64,000 nt of DNA, from the NCBI RefSeq assembly GCF_019956555.1, contig NZ_JAHBDQ010000008.1:1-64000 (forward strand). Reading direction: 5' to 3'. Under the pieces are notes generated by a model that did no database searches, was not told the origin of the DNA, and worked only from the letters and a program-made list of their open reading frames with translations. The first letter of the stretch is position 1. Each line of letters opens with the position of its first letter. The translations under genes were made by a program, and so were the position numbers. Of the stretch, positions 44,856 to 52,541 are shown one piece after another. This DNA comes from Pseudomonas sp. A-RE-19 (GTDB lineage Bacteria; Pseudomonadota; Gammaproteobacteria; Pseudomonadales; Pseudomonadaceae).

Positions 44856-46205
44856 TTATTCCTCGGTCAACGCGGAGCCTGCCCGGTCGAGCAGCGGTTT
44901 GAACAAATAGTTGAGGAGTGAACGTTCACCGGTGCGCACGAACATTTCTGCCGGCATGCCGGGCTTGATCACCAGACCGTTGAGTTTTTCCATGGCCTGA
45001 TCGCTGACGCTGCTGCGCAACACGTAATACGGCGCACCGGTTTTCTCATCGACCATTTGGTCGGCGGAGATCAGGCTGACTTCGCCCGGCACTCGCGGGG
45101 TACGGCTCTGGTTGAACGCGGTGAACAGAATGTCCACCGGCAAGTGCGTGCCGACCTTGTCGATCAGGTTGATCGGCAAGTGCCCTTCCACTTCCAGGCG
45201 GGTGCCTTGCGGGACAATCTCCAGCAGGTTTTCGCCCTGGCGCACCACCGCGCCTTCGGTGTGAACCCCAAGGTTGACGGCGATGCCGTCGGCGGTGGCG
45301 ATGATTTCGCTGTGTTGCAGGTCGAAACCGGCGGAGGTCAGTTGCTCTTCCAGAGTCACGCTTTTGAGTTGCGCGTCGGCCAGTTGGCTGCGCACTTCCT
45401 TCTGGTATTCCTCGCTGTGCTGTTGCAGCTTCAGGCGGGATTCAAGAATGCCCTGCTCCACCCGGCCACCTTCGCCGGTGTTCTCTGCCAGCTGTTGTTG
45501 CACTTGCGACAGCTGACGCTGGTAATCCATCAAGCGGTTGCGCGGGATGTAGCCGTTGTCCGCCAAGGGCTGAAGATTGCTCAACTGTTGTTGCAGGGAA
45601 CTGGCCTGGGCTGTCAGGTCGGTGCGCGCGCGGCGCATGCCGGCCAGTTGCGCGCTGGCGCCTTCGATGTTGGCGCGCAGGGCGGCTTGCTCGCGGGAAA
45701 AGGCTTCGCGACGGCTGCTGAACAATTGCCGCTGGCCTTCAAGCACCAGGGCCAGACGCGGGTCCGGATCGTTGCTCAGTTCGACGGGGAAATTCACTTG
45801 TTTGAGGTTGTCCCGTTCACTCTGCCACCGCGCCAGGCTGGCCCACGCCATGCGGTACTGCGCTTGCAGCGATTGCACATCGGCCGCGACCTGGGTCTGG
45901 TCAAGGCGAAACAGCGGCTGGCCCTGCTTCACCACTTGGCCTTCGCGCACCAGAATCTGGCTGACCACACCGTTGCTCATCGATTGCACGGCTTTGCGCT
46001 TGCCCGAGACCACCACGGTCCCCTGCACCGGAATGCCTTGATCGAGCGGCGCAAGGCTCGCCCAGGTGAAGAAACTGCCGGCACCGACAATCGCCAGAAT
46101 CCAGCCCATGCGGGCGAAGAAACGGGCGTCGCGCTCAGGGCGTTCGGCGATGTAGTCGTGTTCCATGGTCGCTTCGCTGTCGTTATTCATGCGTGCGCTG
46201 CTCAT
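44856..46205 (-). CDS. aprE: Type I secretion membrane fusion protein
   Basis: A 449-residue HlyD-family adaptor. One N-terminal transmembrane helix (MGWILAIVGAGSFFTWASL), an early lipoyl half (VQGTVVVSGKRKAVQSMSNG), a long coiled-coil (about residues 150-290), a second lipoyl half, and a beta-barrel C-terminal domain ending in ERSLLNYLFKPLLDRAG. It bridges AprD and AprF. Its start overlaps the aprD stop (ATGA). Confidence 0.96.
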   Translation of the reverse strand: MSSARMNNDSEATMEHDYIAERPERDARFFARMGWILAIVGAGSFFTWASLAPLDQGIPVQGTVVVSGKRKAVQSMSNGVVSQILVREGQVVKQGQPLFRLDQTQVAADVQSLQAQYRMAWASLARWQSERDNLKQVNFPVELSNDPDPRLALVLEGQRQLFSSRREAFSREQAALRANIEGASAQLAGMRRARTDLTAQASSLQQQLSNLQPLADNGYIPRNRLMDYQRQLSQVQQQLAENTGEGGRVEQGILESRLKLQQHSEEYQKEVRSQLADAQLKSVTLEEQLTSAGFDLQHSEIIATADGIAVNLGVHTEGAVVRQGENLLEIVPQGTRLEVEGHLPINLIDKVGTHLPVDILFTAFNQSRTPRVPGEVSLISADQMVDEKTGAPYYVLRSSVSDQAMEKLNGLVIKPGMPAEMFVRTGERSLLNYLFKPLLDRAGSALTEE

Positions 46206-47977
46206 ACACCCGAATTCCTTGTCGTGGGCTGATACTGCCGGCTCATGCTGAGCCCGCCCGGTGCTTGCGCAGGTTTTTCACGTTGTTGTTCCTGGGCGCC
46301 GGACAATGCCTTGAGCACTTCCTGGCTTGGGCCGAAGGCCTGCAAGCGACCGTCGTTGAGCACCAGTAACTTGTCGGCCTGGGCCAGGGCCGAAGAGCGA
46401 TGGGTGACCAGAATCACGCTGGTGCCCCGGGCCTTCATGTGCGCGATGGCGCCGGCCAGTGCCGCTTCGCCGACGGTGTCGAGGTTGGAATTCGGTTCGT
46501 CCAGCACCACCAGGCTCGGGTGGCCGTACAGCGCGCGAGCCAGGGCCACACGTTGCTTCTGGCCGCCGGACAAACCGCTGCCGTCCTCGCCAAGCACCGT
46601 GTCGTAGCCCTGCGGCATGCGCAGGATCAGTTCATGCACCCCGGCCAGTTGCGCGGCCTCGACGACTTTTTGCGGATCCGCCTCACGGAATCGGGCGATG
46701 TTTTCCGCAATGCTGCCGCTAAACAGTTCGATGTCCTGGGGCAGATAACCGATGTAAGGGCCGAGGTCGTCGCGGTTCCAGCGATGAATGTCCGCGCCGT
46801 CGAGGCGCACTGTGCCACCCAACGTCGGCCAGACGCCGACCAGCACCCGGGCCAGGGTCGATTTACCGGAACCGGACGCCCCGAGCACGCCCAACACTTC
46901 CCCGGCGCCCAGGTTGAAATTGACCATGTGCAAGGTCGCTGCCCGCTGCCCCGGAGGGCCGGCGCTGACTTGTTCGAACGTGATCTGACCTTTCGGCGCC
47001 GGCAGCGCCATGGCCTCGTCACTCGGTGGAAAGGCTTGCAGCAAGGCGTCGAGACGGCGGTAAGCGAGTTTGGCGCCGCTCCACTGTTTCCACACGGCGA
47101 TCAACTGATCGATGGGGCTCAGCACCCGGCCCATCAGGATCGAACCGGCAATCATCATCCCGGCGGTCATGTCGCCCTTGATCACCAGCAAGGCGCCCAG
47201 CCCCAGCACCAGGGATTGCAGGCAAAGGCGCAAGGTTTTACTCAGGGAGCTGATGATCGCGCCCGTGTCGCTGGCCTGATTCTGCAAGCCGAGAAAACGC
47301 GAGTGCACCCCAAACCAGCGCTTGCGCAAGGCGCCGAGCATGCCCATGGCCTGGATGGTTTCGGCGTTATGCAGGTGACTGGTGGCCAGTTGGCTGGATT
47401 TCTGGGAAAAACCTGCGGCTTCGCCCAGAGGCTTTTTGGTCATCGCCTCGTTGAGGCAGGCCAGCCCGATCAGCAGTACCGCGCCTGCGGTGGCCAACAC
47501 CCCGAGCCAGACGTTGAACAGAAAAATCACAAACAGGTAGACCGGAAACCACGGTGCATCAAAGAAGGCAAACAGCGCCGGGCCGGTGACGAATTGGCGG
47601 ATATGGGTCAGGTCGCCCAGGGATTGCCCGGCGTTGCCCTCGCCTTTGAACAGGTTGCGCTCGAAAGCGGCCTGATACACCCGCAGGTTGAAACGGCGCT
47701 CCAACTGGCTGCCGATACGGATGACGATAAAGCTGCGTACGATCTCCAGCAACCCGATGAAGGCAAAGAACCCGACCACCATCAACGACAACATCGCCAG
47801 GGTGGTTTCGTTTTGCGAAGACAACACCCGGTCATAAACCTGAAGCATGTAAATCGACGGGACCAACATCAGAACGTTGATCAGTGCGGTAAAACAACCG
47901 ACGCTGATCAGGATGCTTTTATAGTCGCCCAGTGCCTTGAATAACGGTGCGGTGGCCGGGCTCTTCGCCATCTTCAT
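46202..47977 (-). CDS. aprD: Type I secretion ABC transporter, protease/lipase exporter
   Basis: A 591-residue half-size ABC exporter with a six-helix membrane domain (from SILISVGCFTALINVLMLVP) and an NBD: Walker A GASGSGKST, signature [15 protein letters not shown], Walker B LVVLDEPNSNLD. It lacks an N-terminal peptidase domain, as in PrtD/AprD. It would recognise the C-terminal signals of AprA and the RTX lipases. CAGGAAAAACC precedes ATG 47977; the open frame above that start is the intergenic hairpin region. Confidence 0.96.
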   Translation of the reverse strand: MKMAKSPATAPLFKALGDYKSILISVGCFTALINVLMLVPSIYMLQVYDRVLSSQNETTLAMLSLMVVGFFAFIGLLEIVRSFIVIRIGSQLERRFNLRVYQAAFERNLFKGEGNAGQSLGDLTHIRQFVTGPALFAFFDAPWFPVYLFVIFLFNVWLGVLATAGAVLLIGLACLNEAMTKKPLGEAAGFSQKSSQLATSHLHNAETIQAMGMLGALRKRWFGVHSRFLGLQNQASDTGAIISSLSKTLRLCLQSLVLGLGALLVIKGDMTAGMMIAGSILMGRVLSPIDQLIAVWKQWSGAKLAYRRLDALLQAFPPSDEAMALPAPKGQITFEQVSAGPPGQRAATLHMVNFNLGAGEVLGVLGASGSGKSTLARVLVGVWPTLGGTVRLDGADIHRWNRDDLGPYIGYLPQDIELFSGSIAENIARFREADPQKVVEAAQLAGVHELILRMPQGYDTVLGEDGSGLSGGQKQRVALARALYGHPSLVVLDEPNSNLDTVGEAALAGAIAHMKARGTSVILVTHRSSALAQADKLLVLNDGRLQAFGPSQEVLKALSGAQEQQREKPAQAPGGLSMSRQYQPTTRNSGV

Positions 47978-47999
47978 TGGTTTTTCCTGAGGTATTAAT

Positions 48000-48019
48000 C
48001 CTCGCCTTGCTTGGCGAGG
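48000..48019 (-). promoter_or_regulatory. Leader hairpin before aprD
   Basis: A perfect 7-base stem CCTCGCC/GGCGAGG with loop TTGCTT, 23-42 bases before the aprD start. With no T-run it looks like an attenuator or ribosome-access structure lowering exporter output relative to the protease. The rest of the 48020-48187 gap is AT-richer and may hold an internal promoter; I see no gene in it. Confidence 0.4.
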
Positions 48020-48187
48020 TTCCAATTAACTGTCCGCACATGGCCGAGACATTCTTTTGCCGGTTATCGCTTACACATTAACAACAACTCTTCGTGTTCT
48101 CTAAAGAGTTCCGGTTATTGATCGGCTGCTTATAACGGCAACAACAAGCTTTATATTCAGCGCTTGGTGCCGGTCCGATATTTTCAC

Positions 48188-48610
48188 TTAATGCACAGTG
48201 CGCTCGAGCGTAATGATCAGACCTGACTTCAAGGTGCTTTTATAAAGCCCCTCACGCTGTCGGCTGAAAAACGCAATTCTTGAGCCTTCGTTACCGGTCA
48301 CGGCGATGCCGTCCGGTTCCGGGAACCAGCCGATCGCCGATTCGTTCAGCCAGGCGCCGAGGCAGTCGGCCCCCTCACCCAGGGTCTGGTTCGATTTAAG
48401 CTCGATCGAGCAGACATTCGACGGCTTGTCCTGCAGCGTCTGGGACTCGGCCGAGTCTTGCGCGGTGTTCAAGGTGGCCTGCCATTTCCCGGCCAGTTCC
48501 GACGGGTCCGCTAATCTCAGGCTGCGTGCCATGGCTACATCTCCAAAAAACATCATCAGCGTCGCCAACAGCCACGCGGTTGCTTTGCAGGTTAAAGCGT
48601 TCTGGATCAT
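48188..48610 (-). CDS. inh: Periplasmic metalloprotease inhibitor
   Basis: A 140-residue precursor (also called AprI). A signal peptide ends near DVAMA; the mature start SLRLADPSELAGKWQ matches the Inh family, whose N-terminal trunk enters the active site of AprA-type proteases. The two Cys (NVCSIEL and ADCLGAW) would make the single disulfide of the family. It protects the cell from protease that escapes secretion. It lies directly downstream of aprA. Confidence 0.95.
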   Translation of the reverse strand: MIQNALTCKATAWLLATLMMFFGDVAMARSLRLADPSELAGKWQATLNTAQDSAESQTLQDKPSNVCSIELKSNQTLGEGADCLGAWLNESAIGWFPEPDGIAVTGNEGSRIAFFSRQREGLYKSTLKSGLIITLERTVH

Positions 48611-48637
48611 AGGGCGTTTTTACTCTGGATCTGAGCA

Positions 48638-48664
48638 GAGAGCGACGCGTAAAGCGCCGCTCTC
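48638..48664 (-). terminator. Hairpin between aprA and inh
   Basis: An 11-base stem (GAGAGCGACGC with GCGCCGCTCTC, one wobble) in the 68-base gap. On the minus strand no T-run follows, so it probably stabilises the aprA message or lets a fraction of transcripts continue to inh and aprDEF. Confidence 0.5.
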
Positions 48665-48678
48665 CTTTATGCCTTGAA

Positions 48679-50136
48679 TCAGGCCACGATGTCCGAGAAC
48701 GCCGCCTGGCCAACGGTACTGACCAGGAAGTCAGCTACGCCGTGCCCGGAGAAGTCCACCGACAGCAAGCTGTTGCCACCGGAAGTGCTCAACACTGCAT
48801 CGCCTGCCGCACCGGTGAACGAGTTCACGAAATGCAGGCCCGCGCCCTTGGTGATGCCGGTCAGGTCGATCTTGTCCAGGCCGCTGACAAAATCGAAGAT
48901 CTGGTCTACGGCACCTGGCTTGGAGTCGCTGCTGGCCGCGAACACGAAAGTGTCCGAACCCGAGCCGCCCCACAGCTTGTCGGCACCGCCCGCGCCAAAG
49001 AGGATGTCGTTGCCGGCACCGCCTTTCAGTTCGTTGGACACGCTGTTACCGATCAGCAGGTCGCTACCCGAACCACCAATCGCGTTCTCGACGGTGACGC
49101 CCTTGGCGATGGACACGTTGCCCACCAGGCCGCCAACGTCGGAGAACGAGGCTTCATTGAGGTTGATCTTCTGGTTTTGCGTGAAGCCGGAGAAGTCCAG
49201 GGTGTCCTTGCCGCCCGCATCCCACACCGAGAACACGACTTTGTCCGACGACGAAGAGGCGCTCAGGAAGTCGCGCCCGGCGTTGGAGTTGAAGCCGTAG
49301 GTGGTATCGCCGGTACGGGTGGTGGTGTTAGCGCCGTAGAGCTTCTGAATGGCGGCGATATCGTCCATCAGCGGGCCGGAGGAATAGGCTTCCACACCGC
49401 CCTTGCTGAAGTTCTGGTCGGTATTGCTTTCACTCCAGTAGCTCATGACGCTGTAGCCGCGAGTGTCTTGCCCGTAGGTCGCGTCATTGTAGGTCGGCGC
49501 GCCTTCACCGGCGTTGTAATCGCCAGGGTGAGCCAGGCCCAGGGTGTGACCGATTTCGTGGGTCAGGGTCTGACGGCCGTAGTTGTTCAGGTCCGGCGTC
49601 TTGTTCGGCGTGTAGCTGCTGTTGGTCAGGTACCAGGAAGTACCGTCATAACCTGCACCCGTGCCAGGCAGGTAAGCGAATGCCGCCGCGCCGTCCTGAC
49701 CGCCGCTGTAGTTACCGAAAGTCATGTGACCGTCACCGCCGGAGGATTTCTCGGTGAAGGTGACATTGGCCACGTCGGCCCAGGATTGCATGGCGAGCGC
49801 GGCCTGGGCTTTCTGTTGCGTGTTGAACTGACTGAACCCGGTAATGCCGTGCTTGTTCATGGTGCTCGATGAAGCCGAGGTCAGGAACGTATAGGTGAGT
49901 TCAATTTTGCCGCTGCCGTCCTTGTCCTGGTAGGCAGCGCCGTCACGCAGCAGCTGGGTAGCAGCCTCGTCGACGGAGAAGGAGGGTTTGCCATTGACCG
50001 TGAGGTTGCCGCCACGATCGTACTGATGGCTGAAACTATCGATCTGGTTGTAGGCGGAACTGGGAGCAGCCAGCGCTTGCAATGGCGCAAAGGCCTGTTC
50101 GGCAAGATCAATAGCGTTGTCTTTTACTTTCGACAT
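48679..50136 (-). CDS. aprA: Extracellular alkaline metalloprotease (serralysin family)
   Basis: A 485-residue serralysin (also aprX). The zinc site is His193-Glu-x-x-His197-x-x-x-x-x-His203 ([12 protein letters not shown]) and the Met-turn SVMSYW has M231 and Tyr233. A short propeptide (about residues 1-15) precedes the mature domain. RTX repeats ([33 protein letters not shown]) bind calcium. The C-terminus ends FSDIVA, the acidic-hydrophobic signal for type I secretion. A casein-degrading exoprotease. ATG 50136 follows AAGGAAG; in-frame sequence upstream to 50241 is leader, not protein. Confidence 0.97.
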   Translation of the reverse strand: MSKVKDNAIDLAEQAFAPLQALAAPSSAYNQIDSFSHQYDRGGNLTVNGKPSFSVDEAATQLLRDGAAYQDKDGSGKIELTYTFLTSASSSTMNKHGITGFSQFNTQQKAQAALAMQSWADVANVTFTEKSSGGDGHMTFGNYSGGQDGAAAFAYLPGTGAGYDGTSWYLTNSSYTPNKTPDLNNYGRQTLTHEIGHTLGLAHPGDYNAGEGAPTYNDATYGQDTRGYSVMSYWSESNTDQNFSKGGVEAYSSGPLMDDIAAIQKLYGANTTTRTGDTTYGFNSNAGRDFLSASSSSDKVVFSVWDAGGKDTLDFSGFTQNQKINLNEASFSDVGGLVGNVSIAKGVTVENAIGGSGSDLLIGNSVSNELKGGAGNDILFGAGGADKLWGGSGSDTFVFAASSDSKPGAVDQIFDFVSGLDKIDLTGITKGAGLHFVNSFTGAAGDAVLSTSGGNSLLSVDFSGHGVADFLVSTVGQAAFSDIVA

Positions 50137-50141
50137 AAACA

Positions 50142-50152
50142 CACTTCCTTGT
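50142..50152 (-). promoter_or_regulatory. RsmA/RsmE-type binding site overlapping the aprA ribosome-binding site
   Basis: The mRNA reads ACAAGGAAGUG, with GGA as the ribosome-binding core and CAAGGAAGU fitting the (A/U)CANGGANG(U/A) consensus at every fixed position. RsmA-family proteins bound there would block translation. This agrees with known Gac/Rsm control of aprA in P. protegens. Confidence 0.65.
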
Positions 50153-50170
50153 TTAGCAATGGAACAGTTT

Positions 50171-50186
50171 TTGTCTGATACGACAA
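50171..50186. promoter_or_regulatory. Palindrome in the aprA leader
   Basis: TTGTC-TGATAC-GACAA, about 35 bases before the aprA start. It resembles the tighter palindrome at 50357-50371, sharing TTGTCTGA and GACAATC words. Confidence 0.35.
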
Positions 50187-50235
50187 TCTCTGGCGAGATC
50201 GTCCTATCACTCGCCCAATGAAGGCGAAAGAAAGC

Positions 50236-50288
50236 TGACACAATTCGAAATCAAACGTCTACATTTTTTTTGAGGTCAAATTGTGTGA
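50236..50288. promoter_or_regulatory. Long inverted repeat upstream of aprA
   Basis: TGACACAATTCGA (50236-50248) and TCAAATTGTGTGA (50276-50288) pair over 11 of 13 positions across a 27-base AT-rich middle. Possible operator. The 50137-50521 gap is AT-rich regulatory DNA and has no recognisable gene. Confidence 0.35.
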
Positions 50289-50356
50289 CTCCGGGAAACT
50301 CCCGAAAACAGTACGCATGCTGTCGAAATATAGTTTTTAGTTCTGGGTTTCGGCCA

Positions 50357-50371
50357 GATTGTCTGACAATC
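50357..50371. promoter_or_regulatory. Perfect palindrome GATTGTC-T-GACAATC
   Basis: A 7-base perfect inverted repeat with a single central base, like sites of FadR-subfamily GntR regulators. It lies about 220 bases upstream of aprA and about 150 bases past the oxidoreductase relic. Confidence 0.45.
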
Positions 50372-50521
50372 GACTATCTAAATATTAAATAGGGATTAGT
50401 TGTTTTTTGTTGAGGGGTTCTCATATTTCTGGACGACTCAATATAAGTGCCAGTGCATTGCCACCAACTAAATTAAACATTCAGTTAGTTGTAGTAGTGG
50501 CCAGAGATAGAGCACCGCTGC

Positions 50522-50775
50522 TCAGTGCATGAACCCTTCCATGAACCCCGCAATACCGCTGGCCAGTTTGCGTCGCCAGGGCGCGGTGGCCGGGTTGGCC
50601 AGGGTCTGGTCTTCGTGGACAAAGCTGCGGATGATTGCGCTGTAGCCCAGCCAGCGGCGATTTCTTGCTCTGGATAACGCGCCGCACAATAAAGCACCCC
50701 GCCCTTTCGATAATCGCAGTCAATGCCTTCTCGTTCGAGGACAATCTCTACTTCATCGGGGATGCCGACCGGCAT
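50522..50775 (-). pseudogene. Relic of an FAD-dependent oxidoreductase
   Basis: Two pieces in different frames. From ATG 50775 the frame reads GIDCDYRKGGVLYCAARYPE, like the mid part of DAO-fold oxidoreductases. After a frame change near 50665 it reads RWLGYSAIIRSFVHEDQTLA and ends AGFMEGFMH then stop at 50522, like a C-terminal part. The N-terminal FAD domain and a central block are gone. I infer a gene decayed by at least one large deletion. Confidence 0.5.
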
Positions 50776-51024
50776 GCAAAACTCCATCACTCAAAACTTC
50801 AATGGCCAATGGATGCCCCGGCAATGCCGACCTTTCGCCGAAAAACCGGTATCCCGTGATCTGCATCAAAAAAAACTGAACCAATCGCCAAACGGACTGA
50901 AAAATTCCACATGATTTTCACATCTGGGTGCTACTTTTAAAGACAGTCAACGGTTGAGCCAATGAAGGCTCTTCCCTCCTAACATGAGCTAAAGGAAGCG
51001 CTCGATGATGAAGGTGGGCAACAC

Positions 51025-51300
51025 ATGAATGAAAGGTCTTTCAGCAAAGTCACTTTTCCCAATGCCTGCCAGCTGATGCGCTGGCATTTTCATCCCATGG
51101 GTTTCGAAGCGACCATGGATGCACCAGGCAGCATGGTTGCCCGGCTGTTCGACCGCGCCAGTGGCGAAACCATGATCGCCATCGCTGGCATTCCTTGCGC
51201 AACAGTCATGAATGCGGCGGATGTAGAACGAATCATCGAAGCTGTGGAAGACGAACTGGAGGCGTTCATTCCACCGCAGGCCCTCAGAAGTTATGCCTGA
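51025..51300 (+). CDS. DUF1652 family protein
   Basis: A 91-residue protein. The pattern of an N-terminal alpha helix, a beta hairpin with VARLFDRASGETMIAIAGIP and a C-terminal helix matches DUF1652, a small family nearly confined to Pseudomonas with no known function. A GAAGGTGGG site precedes ATG 51025. Confidence 0.85.
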   Translation: MNERSFSKVTFPNACQLMRWHFHPMGFEATMDAPGSMVARLFDRASGETMIAIAGIPCATVMNAADVERIIEAVEDELEAFIPPQALRSYA

Positions 51301-51320
51301 CGGCTAACACTCCACAAAAC

Positions 51321-51350
51321 ATGTGGGAGCGGGTAAGCCCGCTCCCACAT
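51321..51350. repeat. Collapsed REP hairpin
   Basis: A perfect 13-base stem ATGTGGGAGCGGG/CCCGCTCCCACAT around TAAG, with none of the usual 30-60 base interior. It lies between convergent DUF1652 and cystathionine gamma-lyase genes and likely terminates both. Confidence 0.9.
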
Positions 51351-51359
51351 TGATTGCGC

Positions 51360-52541
51360 TTAACCGATCTGCAATAGCGCCTGGGTCAGATCGGCGCGCA
51401 AGTCTTCGACATCCTCGACACCCACTGACAAACGCACCAGCGCATCGCCGATACCGAGCTGTGCACGGGTTTCGACCGGGATGCTGGCATGGGTCATGAT
51501 TGCCGGGTGCTCGATCAGGCTTTCCACCCCGCCCAGGCTCTCGGCCAGAGCGAAGATCCGCACACTCTCGAGGAAACGCCTGGCACCGGCCAGGTCGCTG
51601 CTCAGGTCCAGAGAAATCATCCCGCCGAAGCCACGCATCTGCCGCCGCGCCAGTTCGTGCTGTGGATGTGACGGCAGACCCGGATAGTAGACGCGCGCCA
51701 CCTGCGGCTGGCGCTCCAGCCATTGCGCCAGGTCCAGCGCGTTGTCGCAGTGACGTTCCATGCGCAGCGCCAAGGTCTTCACGCCACGCAAGGTGAGGAA
51801 AGCGTCGAACGGCCCGGCGATGGCCCCTACCGCGTTCTGCAGGAAGCCCAGGCGTTCGGCCAGCTCGACGTTCTGCCCGACCACCGCGATGCCACCGATC
51901 ACATCGGAATGACCGTTCAAATATTTGGTCGTCGAGTGCAGCACGATATCGAAACCCGACTCCAGCGGGCGCTGTATCCACGGACTGGCGAAGGTGTTGT
52001 CGGCCACACAGATGATGCCTCGCTCGCGACAGATACCCGCGACGGCGGCGAGATCGGTGAGACTCAGCAAAGGATTGCTCGGCGTCTCGACCCAGACCAT
52101 CCGCGTGTCGTCCTGCAGCGCCGCTTCGAAGGCCGCCAGGTCGGTCAGGTCGACGAAGCTGAAACGATGCCCGGCGCTGCGCCGGCGCACCTTGTCGAAC
52201 AGGCGGAAAGTACCGCCGTAGAGGTCATTGCCGGAGACAATGTGTGCGCCAGTGTCGAGCAGTTCGAGCACATTGGCGATCGCCGCCAGCCCGGAGGCGA
52301 AGGCGAAAGCTCGAGTGCCGCCCTCGAGATCCGCCACGCAACGCTCCAACGCAAAGCGCGTCGGGTTGTGCGAACGCCCATAGTCGAAGCCCTTGTGCAC
52401 ACCGGGGCTCTGTTGCAGATAGGTGGAGTTGGCGTAAATCGGCGGCATCAGTGCCCCGGTGGAAGGGTCCGGTGTCTGTCCGGCATGGATCACACGGGTG
52501 GCGAAGGCACGTGGCTTGGCGGTTTCATCGTGCTGACTCAT
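51360..52541 (-). CDS. Cystathionine gamma-lyase (Cys/Met metabolism PLP enzyme)
   Basis: A 393-residue enzyme of the cystathionine lyase/synthase group. ATRVIHAGQTPDPSTGALMP, the Tyr-containing YGRSHNPTR, SGLAAIANVLEL, and the PLP Lys in HSTTKYLNGHSDVIGG are standard. Its coupling to a cystathionine beta-synthase gene (ATGA overlap) points to the gamma-lyase role: cystathionine to cysteine, 2-oxobutyrate and ammonia, the second step of reverse transsulfuration. Confidence 0.9.
   Translation of the reverse strand: MSQHDETAKPRAFATRVIHAGQTPDPSTGALMPPIYANSTYLQQSPGVHKGFDYGRSHNPTRFALERCVADLEGGTRAFAFASGLAAIANVLELLDTGAHIVSGNDLYGGTFRLFDKVRRRSAGHRFSFVDLTDLAAFEAALQDDTRMVWVETPSNPLLSLTDLAAVAGICRERGIICVADNTFASPWIQRPLESGFDIVLHSTTKYLNGHSDVIGGIAVVGQNVELAERLGFLQNAVGAIAGPFDAFLTLRGVKTLALRMERHCDNALDLAQWLERQPQVARVYYPGLPSHPQHELARRQMRGFGGMISLDLSSDLAGARRFLESVRIFALAESLGGVESLIEHPAIMTHASIPVETRAQLGIGDALVRLSVGVEDVEDLRADLTQALLQIG

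Noticed and set aside
33457..50136. Exoenzyme locus considered as a genomic island
   Set aside because: No integrase, tRNA, attachment-like repeats or abrupt codon change is visible, and this cluster is common in fluorescent pseudomonads.
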